DNA of 64,000 bases from Paracoccaceae bacterium (GTDB lineage: Bacteria; Pseudomonadota; Alphaproteobacteria; Rhodobacterales; Rhodobacteraceae): the NCBI GenBank assembly GCA_029248915.1, contig JAQWIK010000102.1, positions 50,788 through 114,787 on the forward strand, in the 5' to 3' direction. Each line of letters begins with the position of its first letter. Within the stretch, counting starts at the first letter, position 1. The position numbers and the translations under genes were made by a program. Positions 21,795 through 31,722 of the stretch are shown piece after piece. Under the pieces are notes generated by a model. It did not search any database. It was not told the origin of the DNA and worked only from the letters and a program-made list of their open reading frames with translations.

Positions 21795-23030
21795 ATGGAT
21801 TTAGGTATTACAAAAAAAGTAGCTCCCTTGGTTGATGCTGTTCGAGAAATGGTAAGTAATGAAATAGAGCCTCTGGATGCTGAGTTTCACGCAGAGGTAG
21901 GTAAACATCCAAGTGGAAACAGATTTCAGCACACTGAGCGACAGATTAGAATTCTAGATGAATTGAAGATAAAAGCTCGTGAACGTGGATTGTGGAATTT
22001 TTGGTTAACTGACAGCGAAAAAGGATATGGTTTAACAACCGTAGAATATGCCTATTTGGCTGAAGAAATGGGAAAAGTCAGCATCGCAGCCGAAGTTTTT
22101 AATTGCAATGCTCCGGATACTGGAAATATGGAAGTTCTCGAGCGCTATGGAACAAATGATCATAAGAAGCGATGGCTTTATGATTTGTTAGATGGAAAAA
22201 TTCGCTCAGCTTATGTCATGACAGAACCAAATACTGCTTCGTCTGATGCTGCTCAGCTGTTATTTAGCGCTGTAAAAGAGGATGAAAGCTGGGTGCTTAA
22301 TGGCGAAAAATGGTGGATTTCTGGAGCTGGAGATCCGCGATGTCAATTATATATATTATTGGCATGCACGGACCCAAGTGCATCCAAACATAATCGCCAC
22401 ACCATGTTTTTACTTGATCCAAAAACACCAGGCATCGAAGTTCTAAGACCAATGCAGGTTTTTGGTAATGATGATGCCCCTCATGGACATATGCATTTAA
22501 AATTTACCGATGTACGCATTCCGTCGTCTAGTATCGTACTTGGTGAAGGTAAGGGGTTTGAGGTTGCCCAGGGTAGGCTTGGCCCTGGCCGTATACATCA
22601 CTGCATGCGAGCAATAGGACAAGCTGAAAAAGCCTTGGAAATGATGTGCCGTCGTGGTTTATCTCGTGAAGCCTTTGGGAAAAGGCTTACAGATTTAGGG
22701 GGAAATTATGATATTATTGCGAACGCTCGTATGGATATAGAAATGTCTCGATTGTTGTGCCTTAAAGCTGCTTATATGATGGATACGGCCGGTGTTCGTG
22801 CCGCTCAACCATGGATTTCAAAAATCAAAGTTATTGCTCCATTGATGGCTGGGAAAGTAATAGATGAAGCTATGCAATTGCACGGTGCAGCGGGAATAAG
22901 TCAAGACTTTGATTTAGCAAATATGTGGACACATATCAGAACCCTTAGATTTGCAGACGGACCGGATGCCGTACATCGTCGGCAGGTTGCTCGAGCTGAG
23001 TTAAAGAAATACACAAATTCTGCAACATAA
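21795..23030 (+). CDS. Acyl-CoA dehydrogenase
   Basis: This FAD enzyme introduces a 2,3-double bond into an acyl-CoA. The 411 residues show the usual order: an N-terminal helical part, AYVMTEPNTASSDAAQ and NGEKWWISGAGD of the middle beta domain, then the C-terminal helical domain with GPGRIHHCMRAIGQAE and MQLHGAAGISQD. It resembles the ACAD10/11-like subgroup more than short-chain enzymes and is too short for DmdC (about 590 residues). An in-frame TTG at 21783, just after the synthetase stop, is the alternative start. Coupling to the synthetase suggests sequential activation and oxidation of one substrate. Confidence 0.87.
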   Translation: MDLGITKKVAPLVDAVREMVSNEIEPLDAEFHAEVGKHPSGNRFQHTERQIRILDELKIKARERGLWNFWLTDSEKGYGLTTVEYAYLAEEMGKVSIAAEVFNCNAPDTGNMEVLERYGTNDHKKRWLYDLLDGKIRSAYVMTEPNTASSDAAQLLFSAVKEDESWVLNGEKWWISGAGDPRCQLYILLACTDPSASKHNRHTMFLLDPKTPGIEVLRPMQVFGNDDAPHGHMHLKFTDVRIPSSSIVLGEGKGFEVAQGRLGPGRIHHCMRAIGQAEKALEMMCRRGLSREAFGKRLTDLGGNYDIIANARMDIEMSRLLCLKAAYMMDTAGVRAAQPWISKIKVIAPLMAGKVIDEAMQLHGAAGISQDFDLANMWTHIRTLRFADGPDAVHRRQVARAELKKYTNSAT

Positions 23031-23073
23031 ATTTAAATTTAGTGTGTGCTGGTTTATTTTAGGGCGCCTTATT

Positions 23074-23520
23074 CTAAAATTGATCTGTATCCAGGCATAT
23101 GGTTACTGGCCCATCGTTTATAAGGCTTACTTCCATCTCACTTCCAAATTTTCCAGTTTGAGTAGATATTCCATGCTGCTTAAGGCAGGATACGAAATGG
23201 TTATAAAGATATTTTGCAATTTCTGGTTTCGCCGCCTCGGAAAATCCAGGACGGTTACCTCGCTTTAAATCAGCAGCTAAAGTGAATTGGCTAATAACTA
23301 ACGCTGATCCATTAATATTTATTAAAGAGTGGTTCATTTTGTGGTTTTCATCTTGATATATTCTGATTTTGGTAATCTTGCTTGCGAGTTTTTCTGCTTG
23401 ACTGACGGTATCATTTTGCATTGCACAAACTAGAATAAGCGCGCCAATTTCACATTTACCTACAATTTGATCTGAGATAGAAACATTTGCATTTTTAACC
23501 CTTTGAACGACAGCTTTCAT
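23074..23520 (-). CDS. dtd: D-aminoacyl-tRNA deacylase
   Basis: The enzyme hydrolyses D-aminoacyl-tRNA and so keeps D-amino acids out of proteins. The 148-residue length is typical. It begins MKAVVQRV, and the two active-site signatures are present: SQFTLAAD with the catalytic Ser/Gln-Phe-Thr, and the Gly-cisPro motif NDGPVT near the C-terminus. It converges on the acyl-CoA dehydrogenase gene and is followed upstream by rluB on the same strand. Confidence 0.95.
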   Translation of the reverse strand: MKAVVQRVKNANVSISDQIVGKCEIGALILVCAMQNDTVSQAEKLASKITKIRIYQDENHKMNHSLININGSALVISQFTLAADLKRGNRPGFSEAAKPEIAKYLYNHFVSCLKQHGISTQTGKFGSEMEVSLINDGPVTICLDTDQF

Positions 23521-23597
23521 TTTATAATTTCCTCTGCTAATTCACGACTAAAATCTGTTAAAAAAAACGGTTTCCTTGATCATTTGTTAAATAACTT

Positions 23598-24404
23598 TCA
23601 ATTCAATTTTCTTGAAACTTTTGAGTATTTATTTTGGTTTCTTTTATTATTATTTGCTTTTTCCAAATCGATGTTGACGGTTTTGAGCGAGCGCCTGACG
23701 GATTTACTATTTATTTCACTTATTTCACCCCGTTTTAAACTTCCAAGTTTAAATGGGCCATACTCAATCCTTATAAGTCGATTTACTTGTAATCCAAGTT
23801 CGCTCATTGCGCGCCGTATTTCGCGGTTTTTACCCTCCTTCAATCCAATCGTTAGCCATGCGTTAGCACCTTGTTGGCGGTCTACTGAAACTTTCATGGG
23901 TCTGAAGAATTCCTTTTCAACAGAGATACCAGATCTGAGTAAATCTAAACTAGCTTCTTTTGGATGCCCTTTGACCCGAACTCTATAAAGCCTAATAAGT
24001 TCAGAGCTTGGTAGCTCAAGTTTTCTTTTTAATTCGCCACTATTTGTCAAAAGTAATAATCCCTCAGAATTAAGATCTAAACGGCCAACTGGCATCAAAC
24101 GTGGCAAGTTCGTTGGGAAATAGTCATAAATTGTTTTGCGGTTTTTATCATCCTTGGCCGTCGTTACAGCGCCGACTGGTTTGTAAAAGCACCATAATCG
24201 CTCTTCATCAGGTTTAGCGATTGGGTCACCATCAATAAGGATAACATCGCTATCAAGAACATTAAAAGCTGGTGAAGTCAGTATTTCACCATTAACTTTT
24301 ACACGCCCTTCTAATATTATTTTTTCAGCTTCTCGACGGCTTGCTATACCTGCTCTGGATAAGACTTTAGCAATACGATTGCCTTTAGGTGATTGATTAT
24401 TCAT
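23598..24404 (-). CDS. rluB: 23S rRNA pseudouridine synthase, RluB family
   Basis: The protein isomerises a uridine in 23S rRNA. The 268 residues hold an N-terminal S4 RNA-binding domain (RIAKVLSRAGIASRREAE, GRVKVNG), then the catalytic domain with the RsuA/RluB motif GRLDLNSEGLLLLTN containing the nucleophilic Asp, and EGKNREIRRAM later. A lysine/asparagine-rich tail follows. RluB fits the length and S4 domain, but RluE/RluF-type specificity cannot be excluded. It is divergent from tadA. Confidence 0.9.
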   Translation of the reverse strand: MNNQSPKGNRIAKVLSRAGIASRREAEKIILEGRVKVNGEILTSPAFNVLDSDVILIDGDPIAKPDEERLWCFYKPVGAVTTAKDDKNRKTIYDYFPTNLPRLMPVGRLDLNSEGLLLLTNSGELKRKLELPSSELIRLYRVRVKGHPKEASLDLLRSGISVEKEFFRPMKVSVDRQQGANAWLTIGLKEGKNREIRRAMSELGLQVNRLIRIEYGPFKLGSLKRGEISEINSKSVRRSLKTVNIDLEKANNNKRNQNKYSKVSRKLN

Positions 24405-24466
24405 ATCTGTGACTTATGATAAAAAGTCAGTTCGGGAAACCCCTGATAGAAATACGAAAAAATATT

Positions 24467-24922
24467 ATGTTTAGAAGTTATATGGATGATGCGCTTGAAG
24501 AAGCAGCCAAAGCTCTTGAAAGAGGAGAGGTACCAGTTGGTGCTGTTATTGTAGAAACTTCTGGCAATATCATCGCGCGTGCTGGAAACGAAACACGTGA
24601 AAGAATGGACCCATCTGCACATGCAGAAGTTATAGCTATCCGGAAAGCGTGTAATACCTTAAAAACTGAGAGGCTGGTAAATTGTGACATTTATGTGACT
24701 TTAGAGCCTTGCACAATGTGCGCCGGGCTAATTGCAAACGCGAAAATAAGACGTATTTATTTTGCTGCATCAGATCCTAAATCTGGTGGAGTCCAGCAAG
24801 GTGCAAGAGTTTTTGATCATAAACAAACCCACCACGTTCCAGAAATATATTCGGGCATAGGTGAAGAAAAAGCAGTAAAACTTTTAAGAGATTTTTTTGC
24901 TAAGAAGCGTTTGAAAGTGTAA
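24467..24922 (+). CDS. tadA: tRNA-specific adenosine deaminase
   Basis: The enzyme deaminates A34 to inosine in tRNA-Arg(ACG). The CDA-fold signatures are present: zinc-ligand and proton-shuttle HAE in SAHAEVIAI and the PCTMC zinc motif in LEPCTMCAG. I choose the ATG at 24467 (151 residues, MFRSYMDDAL), since homologues begin close to this helix. An ATG at 24416 would add 17 residues and start 12 bases from the divergent rluB start; one at 24482 is also possible. No strong ribosome site marks any of them. Confidence 0.92.
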   Translation: MFRSYMDDALEEAAKALERGEVPVGAVIVETSGNIIARAGNETRERMDPSAHAEVIAIRKACNTLKTERLVNCDIYVTLEPCTMCAGLIANAKIRRIYFAASDPKSGGVQQGARVFDHKQTHHVPEIYSGIGEEKAVKLLRDFFAKKRLKV

Positions 24923-24941
24923 TCTTTTATCGGACCTAATT

Positions 24942-27860
24942 TCAGAGGTCATCTTGACCCTGTAGAGCTTTATTACATCTACCACAAACAGGATTTTGTA
25001 AGCTCACTTCTGGAAGTATCTTCCAACAACGTTGACATTTTTCGCCTGACGCTTTTTGAAAATCAATTTTAATGCCCTTTATCTCTTCCGTAGAAAAAGC
25101 TGTTTCAGGAGCATTTTCTAAAGATAGTTTTATCGATGAAGTTATACATATGTCAGCAAATGGAATACTGTCCAATATTTCAAACGTTTTTTGATCCTCT
25201 AAGTGAATAACGGGGTAAGCTTCGAGGCTAGAGCCTATGACTTTTTCAGTTCGTTGCACTTCTAATGCAGCAGTAACAGCTCTTCTGGCTTGCCGAATAA
25301 TGGCCCATTTTTTTGCCAACTCTTCATTTCTCCATGCTTTTGGTGTGTTGGGCATATCGGTTAAATGAATAGAGCTATCATCACCTGGATATCTTTCGAG
25401 CCAAACCTCTTCCATTGTAAATACTAAAACTGGAGCAAGCCAAGATGTTAATCTAAGGAATATGTGATCAAGAACAGACTGCGAAGATCGCCTTTCCAGA
25501 GTATCCCCATCACAGTAAAGAACATCTTTTCGTATATCGAAATAGAACGAGGACAGCTCAACCGTCGCAAATGTAAAGACAGATTGAAACACACCCTGAA
25601 AGTCATATTCACTGTAGCCTTTTCGCACGCGCTCATCGAGTTCGGATAAGCGATGTAAAATCCATTGTTCAAGCTCTGGCATATCTTTGGGTTCAACTTT
25701 TTCACTTTCTGATGTTTCAGAAAGTGAGCCTAGAATAAATCTCATAGTATTACGGAGCCGTCGATAACTATCTGAAACCCCTTTTAAAATTTCTGGACCA
25801 ATACGAAGGTCTGCTGTGTAGTCAGACTGCGCAACCCAAAGGCGCAAAATATCCGCCCCATATTGTTTTACAACTTGTTCTGGGGCTATTGTGTTTCCAA
25901 GAGACTTGGACATTTTCATGCCCTTCTCATCTAGTGTGAAACCGTGGGTTAGGACACCTCTGTATGGTGCCCTGCCATTTGTTCCGCAGGACTGGAGCAT
26001 TGAAGAATGAAACCAACCTCGATGTTGATCAGTTCCTTCTAAATATAAATCAGCAAGTCCATCATCGGATCCATCTTCGCGTTCTTTCAGAACAAATGCA
26101 TGTGTAGAGCCGCTATCAAACCAAACATCCAATATATCATATACTTGATCATACTCAGTTGGATCTACAATTCCCTCTAAAAAACGTTTTTTTGAATTTT
26201 CATGATACCAAGCATCAGCTCCTTCGTTTTCGAAAGCTTTTGCGATCCGCTCATTCACGACGTCATTTTTTAAAAGAAAATCACTGTCTGTTGGCAACGC
26301 TCCTTTTTTGGTAAAACAAGTAAGGGGTACACCCCACGCGCGCTGTCTAGACAATACCCAATCAGGACGCGTCTCAATCATTGAATACAGACGGTTCCTT
26401 CCAGTCTGAGGAGTCCACGATACCAACTTATCAATAGAATTAAGCGCCCGTTCTCTTATCGTGCTTCCGAATTCATCTTTATTATCACCAACCGCTCGAT
26501 CTATCGACGCAAACCATTGCGGTGTATTGCGGTATATTACGGGAGCTTTTGAGCGCCATGAATGTGGATAACTATGTTTAATTTTCCCACGAGCTAACAG
26601 TCCGCCAACTTCTATTAGTTTGTCGATGACAGCTTTATTAGCATCCCCTTCACCACCCTTTCGGTTAAGGATATACTTTCCACCAAAAAACGGTAAGTCA
26701 TCTCTGAAACCCCCGTCGTCTTTTACGTTATATGTGATAACCTCATCCAGCATCCCCAATTCCCGGTAGAGTTCATATTCCTCCATTCCGTGAGATGGAG
26801 CACAGTGCACAAATCCAGTACCTTCAGTATCAGTTACAAAATCTGCAGCTCTGAAATCTCTGGTCTCATCCCATTCTCCATTCGCTTCCTTTGCTGAACA
26901 CAATGGATGTTTCAAATTAACATTTGCCAAGTTTTCTGGTGTTACGTCTCGAACTCGACGGTACATAGTGTCTTCTAGTCTAGCTTTCTCCATAACGGCT
27001 TGAGCTAAATTGTCGGCCAATATGTAACGATCGCCTATATTGGCCCAGCATTCATCGGGTCGTGCAGTTACCTCGTACAAACCGTATTTAATGTCAGGAC
27101 CAAAAACGACGGCTTTGTTCGAAGGAATAGTCCAGGGAGTAGTAGTCCATATTACTACTTCAGAGCTATTCAGCTCTTTATCTTCACTATCTGTTACTTT
27201 GAATTTGACCCAGACAGTAAAACTTTCTTTATCGTGGTACTCGACTTCAGCCTCAGCCAAAGCCGTCTTTTCAACAGGCGACCACATAACTGGTTTGGAC
27301 CCTTGGTATAAGGTACCGTTCATCAAAAACTTCATGAACTCTTGAGCAATGGTTCGTTCGGCCTTAAAATCCATAGTAAGATATGGATTTTTCCAGTTCC
27401 CAGTTATACCCAACCGTTTAAATTCTTCTTTTTGGATATCTATCCAACCTTCTGCAAACTTCCGGCATTCTTGGCGAAAATCTACTACTGGAACATCATC
27501 TTTATTTTTCCCTTTTTTTCGATATTTTTCTTCGATTTTCCATTCAATGGGCAAACCGTGGCAATCCCACCCGGGTATATATCTGGCGTCATACCCCATC
27601 ATTTGTTGACTTCTTACGACCATATCCTTCAAGATTTTATTCAGAGCGTGACCAATGTGAAGATTACCGTTTGCATACGGTGGACCATCGTGCAAAATAA
27701 ATGGCTTACGAGATGAGTTCTTTCTGAGTTTTTCGTAGATGCCAATTTTTTCCCATTTTTCCAGCCATCCAGGTTCGCGATTAGGTAGACCTGCTCTCAT
27801 TGGAAAATCGGTTTTAGGTAAATTTAAAGTGTTTTTGTAATCGGTTGGTTCAGCAGTCAT
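24942..27860 (-). CDS. ileS: Isoleucyl-tRNA synthetase
   Basis: This class I synthetase charges tRNA-Ile and edits valine. The 972 residues carry the HIGH motif in NGNLHIGHALNK near residue 70, an editing domain with WTTTPWTIPSNKA, the KMSKS motif in GMKMSKSLGN near 645, an anticodon-binding helical domain, and a C-terminal zinc finger (CQRCW then CGRC). It is the bacterial zinc-containing type. It converges on tadA with 19 bases between stops and lies downstream of ptsP on the same strand. Confidence 0.97.
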   Translation of the reverse strand: MTAEPTDYKNTLNLPKTDFPMRAGLPNREPGWLEKWEKIGIYEKLRKNSSRKPFILHDGPPYANGNLHIGHALNKILKDMVVRSQQMMGYDARYIPGWDCHGLPIEWKIEEKYRKKGKNKDDVPVVDFRQECRKFAEGWIDIQKEEFKRLGITGNWKNPYLTMDFKAERTIAQEFMKFLMNGTLYQGSKPVMWSPVEKTALAEAEVEYHDKESFTVWVKFKVTDSEDKELNSSEVVIWTTTPWTIPSNKAVVFGPDIKYGLYEVTARPDECWANIGDRYILADNLAQAVMEKARLEDTMYRRVRDVTPENLANVNLKHPLCSAKEANGEWDETRDFRAADFVTDTEGTGFVHCAPSHGMEEYELYRELGMLDEVITYNVKDDGGFRDDLPFFGGKYILNRKGGEGDANKAVIDKLIEVGGLLARGKIKHSYPHSWRSKAPVIYRNTPQWFASIDRAVGDNKDEFGSTIRERALNSIDKLVSWTPQTGRNRLYSMIETRPDWVLSRQRAWGVPLTCFTKKGALPTDSDFLLKNDVVNERIAKAFENEGADAWYHENSKKRFLEGIVDPTEYDQVYDILDVWFDSGSTHAFVLKEREDGSDDGLADLYLEGTDQHRGWFHSSMLQSCGTNGRAPYRGVLTHGFTLDEKGMKMSKSLGNTIAPEQVVKQYGADILRLWVAQSDYTADLRIGPEILKGVSDSYRRLRNTMRFILGSLSETSESEKVEPKDMPELEQWILHRLSELDERVRKGYSEYDFQGVFQSVFTFATVELSSFYFDIRKDVLYCDGDTLERRSSQSVLDHIFLRLTSWLAPVLVFTMEEVWLERYPGDDSSIHLTDMPNTPKAWRNEELAKKWAIIRQARRAVTAALEVQRTEKVIGSSLEAYPVIHLEDQKTFEILDSIPFADICITSSIKLSLENAPETAFSTEEIKGIKIDFQKASGEKCQRCWKILPEVSLQNPVCGRCNKALQGQDDL

Positions 27861-28059
27861 TGCCGCTATTCCTTAAATATTTTTAAATTTTCGAAATTAG
27901 GCGGTGCGCAATTGCGATCACCTTGACCCGGCTCCTCCTGCTAGAGTGCCGGGATAATAATTCGTGATATGATATCTTGGTTCAAATTCATAACGCCTTT
28001 ATAGGGTAGTGGCATACCGGGGTCCAGTAGTAGAATAGAAATTTATAGCAAAATTAATT
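27861..28059. other. ptsP-ileS intergenic region with a G/C hairpin
   Basis: This 199-base gap lies between two minus-strand genes. It holds a perfect six-pair inverted repeat, CCCGGC at 27927-27932 and GCCGGG at 27948-27953, around a 15-base loop, in otherwise A/T-rich DNA. No T run follows on either strand, so it is not a standard terminator. It could be an mRNA leader element of ileS or a processing site; I recognise no known RNA family. Confidence 0.4.
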
Positions 28060-30306
28060 TCAGCCAGCGGACATATATTCTACTATTTTCTTCCGTACAG
28101 AAGCTTCACCATCGTTTTTAGCATTGTTGATTAATTTCCGGACTTCTCCTAAATCACTCCTTAGTAGAATATTTTTAACGGGGCCTATTGACGCCGGCCT
28201 CATAGATAAAGTTTTTATCCCTATTGCAGCCAAACAAAGTGCCTCAACTGGTCGGCCCGCATCCTCTCCGCAAAAAGATAAGTTTGTGTTATTTTTTTTA
28301 CATTTTTCTACAATCATTTGTAAGAAGTCTATAAAGGACAGATTGAGAGTATCGTAACGCTTCCGTACTAACTCATTTTCTCTATCAGCTGCGAAAAAAA
28401 ATTGTTTCAAATCATTTCCCCCGATAGACAAGAAATCAACTTCTTGAAAAAAACTTTGGGATTCATAAGCTAGTGAAGGGGTTTCTAGCATTGCGCCAAG
28501 ACTAATTTTTTTTGGTACTTTATGGCCTAATTTTAACTCCCGATCTTTTACTTTTTCCATCTCAAGTTTTGCAAAATTAAACTCGCTGGCTTGAGCTATA
28601 AATGGAAACATAACAGATAATGGTCGACCCTCTGCAGCACGTAATAGTGCTTGAAGTTGCATACGTAAAACGCCAGGTTTATCCAAGCCCACTCTGATCG
28701 CCCGCCAACCTAATGCAGGGTTTGGCTCTTCCACGTTTGGCATGTAGGACAACACTTTATCTGAACCAATATCTAAGGATCTAAAAACCACTGTTTTTCC
28801 GCCAGCTGCATCCATGACCCTCTTGTACATTGCGCTTAGTTCGGATCTTTTTGGCATTTGGTTTCGAATTAGAAACTGTAATTCCGTTCGAAAAAGCCCG
28901 ACACCCTCCGCACCTGAACTATCTAGGCTGGGCAAGTCTGCCATTAAGCCAGCATTCATTAGTAGGTTAATTTTACTTTGATCTAGGGTATTTGCCGGCA
29001 AGTGTCTTATAGCCGAATATCTTTCCTGGGCCTTTGCCTCCATGGCAATTTTGTCTTTAAAAGCTGAACTTACACTTTCATCTGGTCGAAGATGAACAAG
29101 ACCTTGCTCCCCGTCTACTAGGACTTCATCCCCATTTAAAGCTTCAGCAGTGATATTTTGGGCATGGATAACAAGTGGAATCGCCAGGGCTCTCGCAACG
29201 ATCGTTGCATGACTTCCTACTGAGCCTTCTTCAAGCACAATGCCTTTTAAAGATCTGCCGTAATCTAGTAGTTCTGCAGGTCCTATGTTGCTGGCTACCA
29301 ATATTGGGTTCTGAGGCATTGAGGCGCCAGTCTCTTTACCTTGTCCTGTTAATATGCGCAGAAGTCGATTTGATAAGTCATCCAAGTCATGAAGTCTATC
29401 TCTCATGTAAGGGTCAGTTGCCTGTCCTAGCCTCGCCCTGGCAGAAGACTGCTCTTTGTCAACTGCTGCTTCTGCACTTAAGCCAGAATTTATGTCAGTT
29501 ACCATGCGTTTCATCCAACCGCGAGAATTTGCAAACATTTTGTAAGCTTCAAGAATTTCTGCTTGCTCTTTATCCATTTGCCTATTCTTCTCAAGCATTC
29601 CATCAACATGGTTCCTAAGTTTTTGAACAGCTTCTTCGAGGCGAGAGACTTCTGCTTCAGGATCATCGGATACAAGATTAGTTACAACAACCCGGGGCTC
29701 GTGAAGCCAAACATTACCCTTTGTTGCGCCCTCTTGGGCGACTGATCCGCGAATAAGAATGGATTGTTGATGTAGAGCCTTTAATCCGCTTTCTTCACTA
29801 ACAAATGCTCCCAGTTCTGCCATTTCTGCCAAAACCATTGCAACGACTTCTAAAGCGTAAATTTCGTCAGTCGTAAATTTCCGAGCTATTTTGGACTGTA
29901 CAACCAAAACGCCTAGTAGCTCACCTAATCTTTGGATTGGCAGACCTAAAAACGACGAAAATCTTTCTTCACCTGTTTCTGGCATATAGCGAAAACCAGG
30001 ATATGACGGCGCATCAGCAGTATTTATTATTTTATTTCTTTTAGCTACTTTTCCAACTAAACCCTCGCCAATTCGCATTCTAGTTTGATGAACAGCATCG
30101 ATCTCAAGGCCTTGCGTTGCGCACAGTTCTAAGGTCTCTGAGTCGCGCAGTAAATAAATAGAGCAAACTTCGGTCCCTATGGTTGACCCAATAAGCAAAG
30201 TTATTTTATCTAGGCGATCTTGCCCTTTTGCCTCCTCCGCCATGGTATCACGCAGGCGTATCAGAAGCTTTCGGCTATCACTTTCAATTTTATTTGGCAT
30301 TGGCAT
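28060..30306 (-). CDS. ptsP: Phosphoenolpyruvate-protein phosphotransferase PtsP (enzyme I-Ntr)
   Basis: This is the first phosphotransferase of the nitrogen-type PTS; it takes phosphate from PEP and passes it to NPr, signalling nitrogen and carbon status. The 748 residues start with a GAF sensor domain (about 15-165), then a PEP-utiliser swivelling domain with the phospho-His in GSVGSHATIVARA near 365, and the C-terminal PEP-binding barrel (GVGLFRTELQFL, then SIGGNDLKQFFFAADR). The GAF domain distinguishes it from sugar-PTS enzyme I. It follows lysC by 42 bases and is probably co-transcribed with it. Confidence 0.94.
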   Translation of the reverse strand: MPMPNKIESDSRKLLIRLRDTMAEEAKGQDRLDKITLLIGSTIGTEVCSIYLLRDSETLELCATQGLEIDAVHQTRMRIGEGLVGKVAKRNKIINTADAPSYPGFRYMPETGEERFSSFLGLPIQRLGELLGVLVVQSKIARKFTTDEIYALEVVAMVLAEMAELGAFVSEESGLKALHQQSILIRGSVAQEGATKGNVWLHEPRVVVTNLVSDDPEAEVSRLEEAVQKLRNHVDGMLEKNRQMDKEQAEILEAYKMFANSRGWMKRMVTDINSGLSAEAAVDKEQSSARARLGQATDPYMRDRLHDLDDLSNRLLRILTGQGKETGASMPQNPILVASNIGPAELLDYGRSLKGIVLEEGSVGSHATIVARALAIPLVIHAQNITAEALNGDEVLVDGEQGLVHLRPDESVSSAFKDKIAMEAKAQERYSAIRHLPANTLDQSKINLLMNAGLMADLPSLDSSGAEGVGLFRTELQFLIRNQMPKRSELSAMYKRVMDAAGGKTVVFRSLDIGSDKVLSYMPNVEEPNPALGWRAIRVGLDKPGVLRMQLQALLRAAEGRPLSVMFPFIAQASEFNFAKLEMEKVKDRELKLGHKVPKKISLGAMLETPSLAYESQSFFQEVDFLSIGGNDLKQFFFAADRENELVRKRYDTLNLSFIDFLQMIVEKCKKNNTNLSFCGEDAGRPVEALCLAAIGIKTLSMRPASIGPVKNILLRSDLGEVRKLINNAKNDGEASVRKKIVEYMSAG

Positions 30307-30348
30307 CCAGTCGCAATATAGAAGTCTTACTAGCTGTAGTGAAACTAT

Positions 30349-31587
30349 TTAAGTAACTTTTTCCAAGTCAAATGCATCATGCAGTGATTGGACGGCTAGT
30401 TCCATATATTTTCTATCAATCAAAACGGAAATTTTTATTTCAGACGTTGCGATAACTTTTATGTTAATTCCTTCATTGGATAACGTTTGGAACATTTTTG
30501 CGGCTACACCTGATTGGCTCCGCATACCTATTCCGACTGCAGAAATTTTGGCTACGTTGGTATCTGCAACAAGGTGCGAAAAATTGATATCCCCATCATC
30601 CTTTGAACCATTGAGTGCTTTTTCTGCCTTCAAAACTTGGTCGGTGGGACATGAAAACGTCATATCGGTCCGTCCTTCTTCTGCAATATTTTGGATAATC
30701 ATATCAACATTTACGCCTACCTCTGAGAGTGGCCCGAATATTGCGGCCGCGATGCCTGGGCGATCTGCTACCGAAATTAAAGTCATCTTCGCTTCATCTT
30801 TGGAATGTGCAATACCTGAAACAACATTTGATTCCATAATTTCCTCCTCACTGCATACAAGTGTTCCTATATTTGGTTCTTTATCATCAAAACTCGAAAG
30901 AACTCTGAGTTTTACATTGAAACGCATTGCTAATTCAACAGAACGCGTCTGTAACACTTTTGCTCCAAGAGAGGCCAGCTCAAGCATCTCTTCAAATGAA
31001 ATTTTATTTAGTCGTCTAGCTTTTTCAGTTATGCGAGGATCGGTTGTATAAATTCCATCTACATCAGTGTAGATGTCACACCTGATAGCCTCAAAGGCAG
31101 CAGCAAAAGCGACGGCTGTGGTGTCGGATCCACCACGCCCAAGAGTTGTGATGCGGCCTGTTTCACTTAAACCTTGAAATCCTGCTACTACTGCAACACG
31201 CATTCCGTCGCTAAACTTGTCCATTATATTTTTGGTAGGTATTTCTTCGATCCGTGCCGAAGAGTGCGCTGACGATGTTTTAACAGGAACTTGCCAACCT
31301 TGCCAACTGCGGGCTGGAATATCCATTTCCTGCAAAGTAAGAGCCATTAGTCCTGCAGTTACATTTTCGCCAGACGAAACAATTGCATCATATTCACGGG
31401 CATCGTGAAGTGGTGAAGTCTCGTTTGCCCACTGAACGAGTTCGTTTGTTTTTCCTGCCATAGCAGAAACTATCACAATAACCGAATGGCCTGCTGATAC
31501 CTCTGAAGCAACACGTTTTGCAGCGTTCTTGATTTCATCGAGAGAAGCTACAGAGGTGCCTCCAAATTTCATTACCAAGACAGGCAT
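30349..31587 (-). CDS. lysC: Aspartate kinase
   Basis: The enzyme phosphorylates aspartate at the head of lysine, threonine and methionine synthesis. The 412 residues have the kinase domain with KFGGTSVA (7-14), GRGGSDTTAVA and DVDGIYTTDPR, then two C-terminal ACT domains (about 265-412) that typically bind lysine and threonine for feedback control. It is the monofunctional type without a homoserine dehydrogenase fusion. It lies directly upstream of ptsP. Confidence 0.95.
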   Translation of the reverse strand: MPVLVMKFGGTSVASLDEIKNAAKRVASEVSAGHSVIVIVSAMAGKTNELVQWANETSPLHDAREYDAIVSSGENVTAGLMALTLQEMDIPARSWQGWQVPVKTSSAHSSARIEEIPTKNIMDKFSDGMRVAVVAGFQGLSETGRITTLGRGGSDTTAVAFAAAFEAIRCDIYTDVDGIYTTDPRITEKARRLNKISFEEMLELASLGAKVLQTRSVELAMRFNVKLRVLSSFDDKEPNIGTLVCSEEEIMESNVVSGIAHSKDEAKMTLISVADRPGIAAAIFGPLSEVGVNVDMIIQNIAEEGRTDMTFSCPTDQVLKAEKALNGSKDDGDINFSHLVADTNVAKISAVGIGMRSQSGVAAKMFQTLSNEGINIKVIATSEIKISVLIDRKYMELAVQSLHDAFDLEKVT

Positions 31588-31722
31588 AGCATTTTCCTAA
31601 AGATGGCATACGCACACGGTGTATTTCACCAATAAAGATAGCACAAGTCTCAATGCCAAAGAGAAGAGAAAGGGGCGATTGATAGAAACATATTTTCAAT
31701 CGATAGAGAGGTTGTATTCAGG

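Noticed and set aside
23044..23268. 74-codon plus-strand frame over dtd
   Set aside because: It lies almost entirely antisense to the clearly recognisable dtd gene and has no domain or ribosome-site support.
27861..28059. T-box or other known riboswitch before ileS
   Set aside because: No T-box consensus is visible and these leaders are not expected in alphaproteobacteria.
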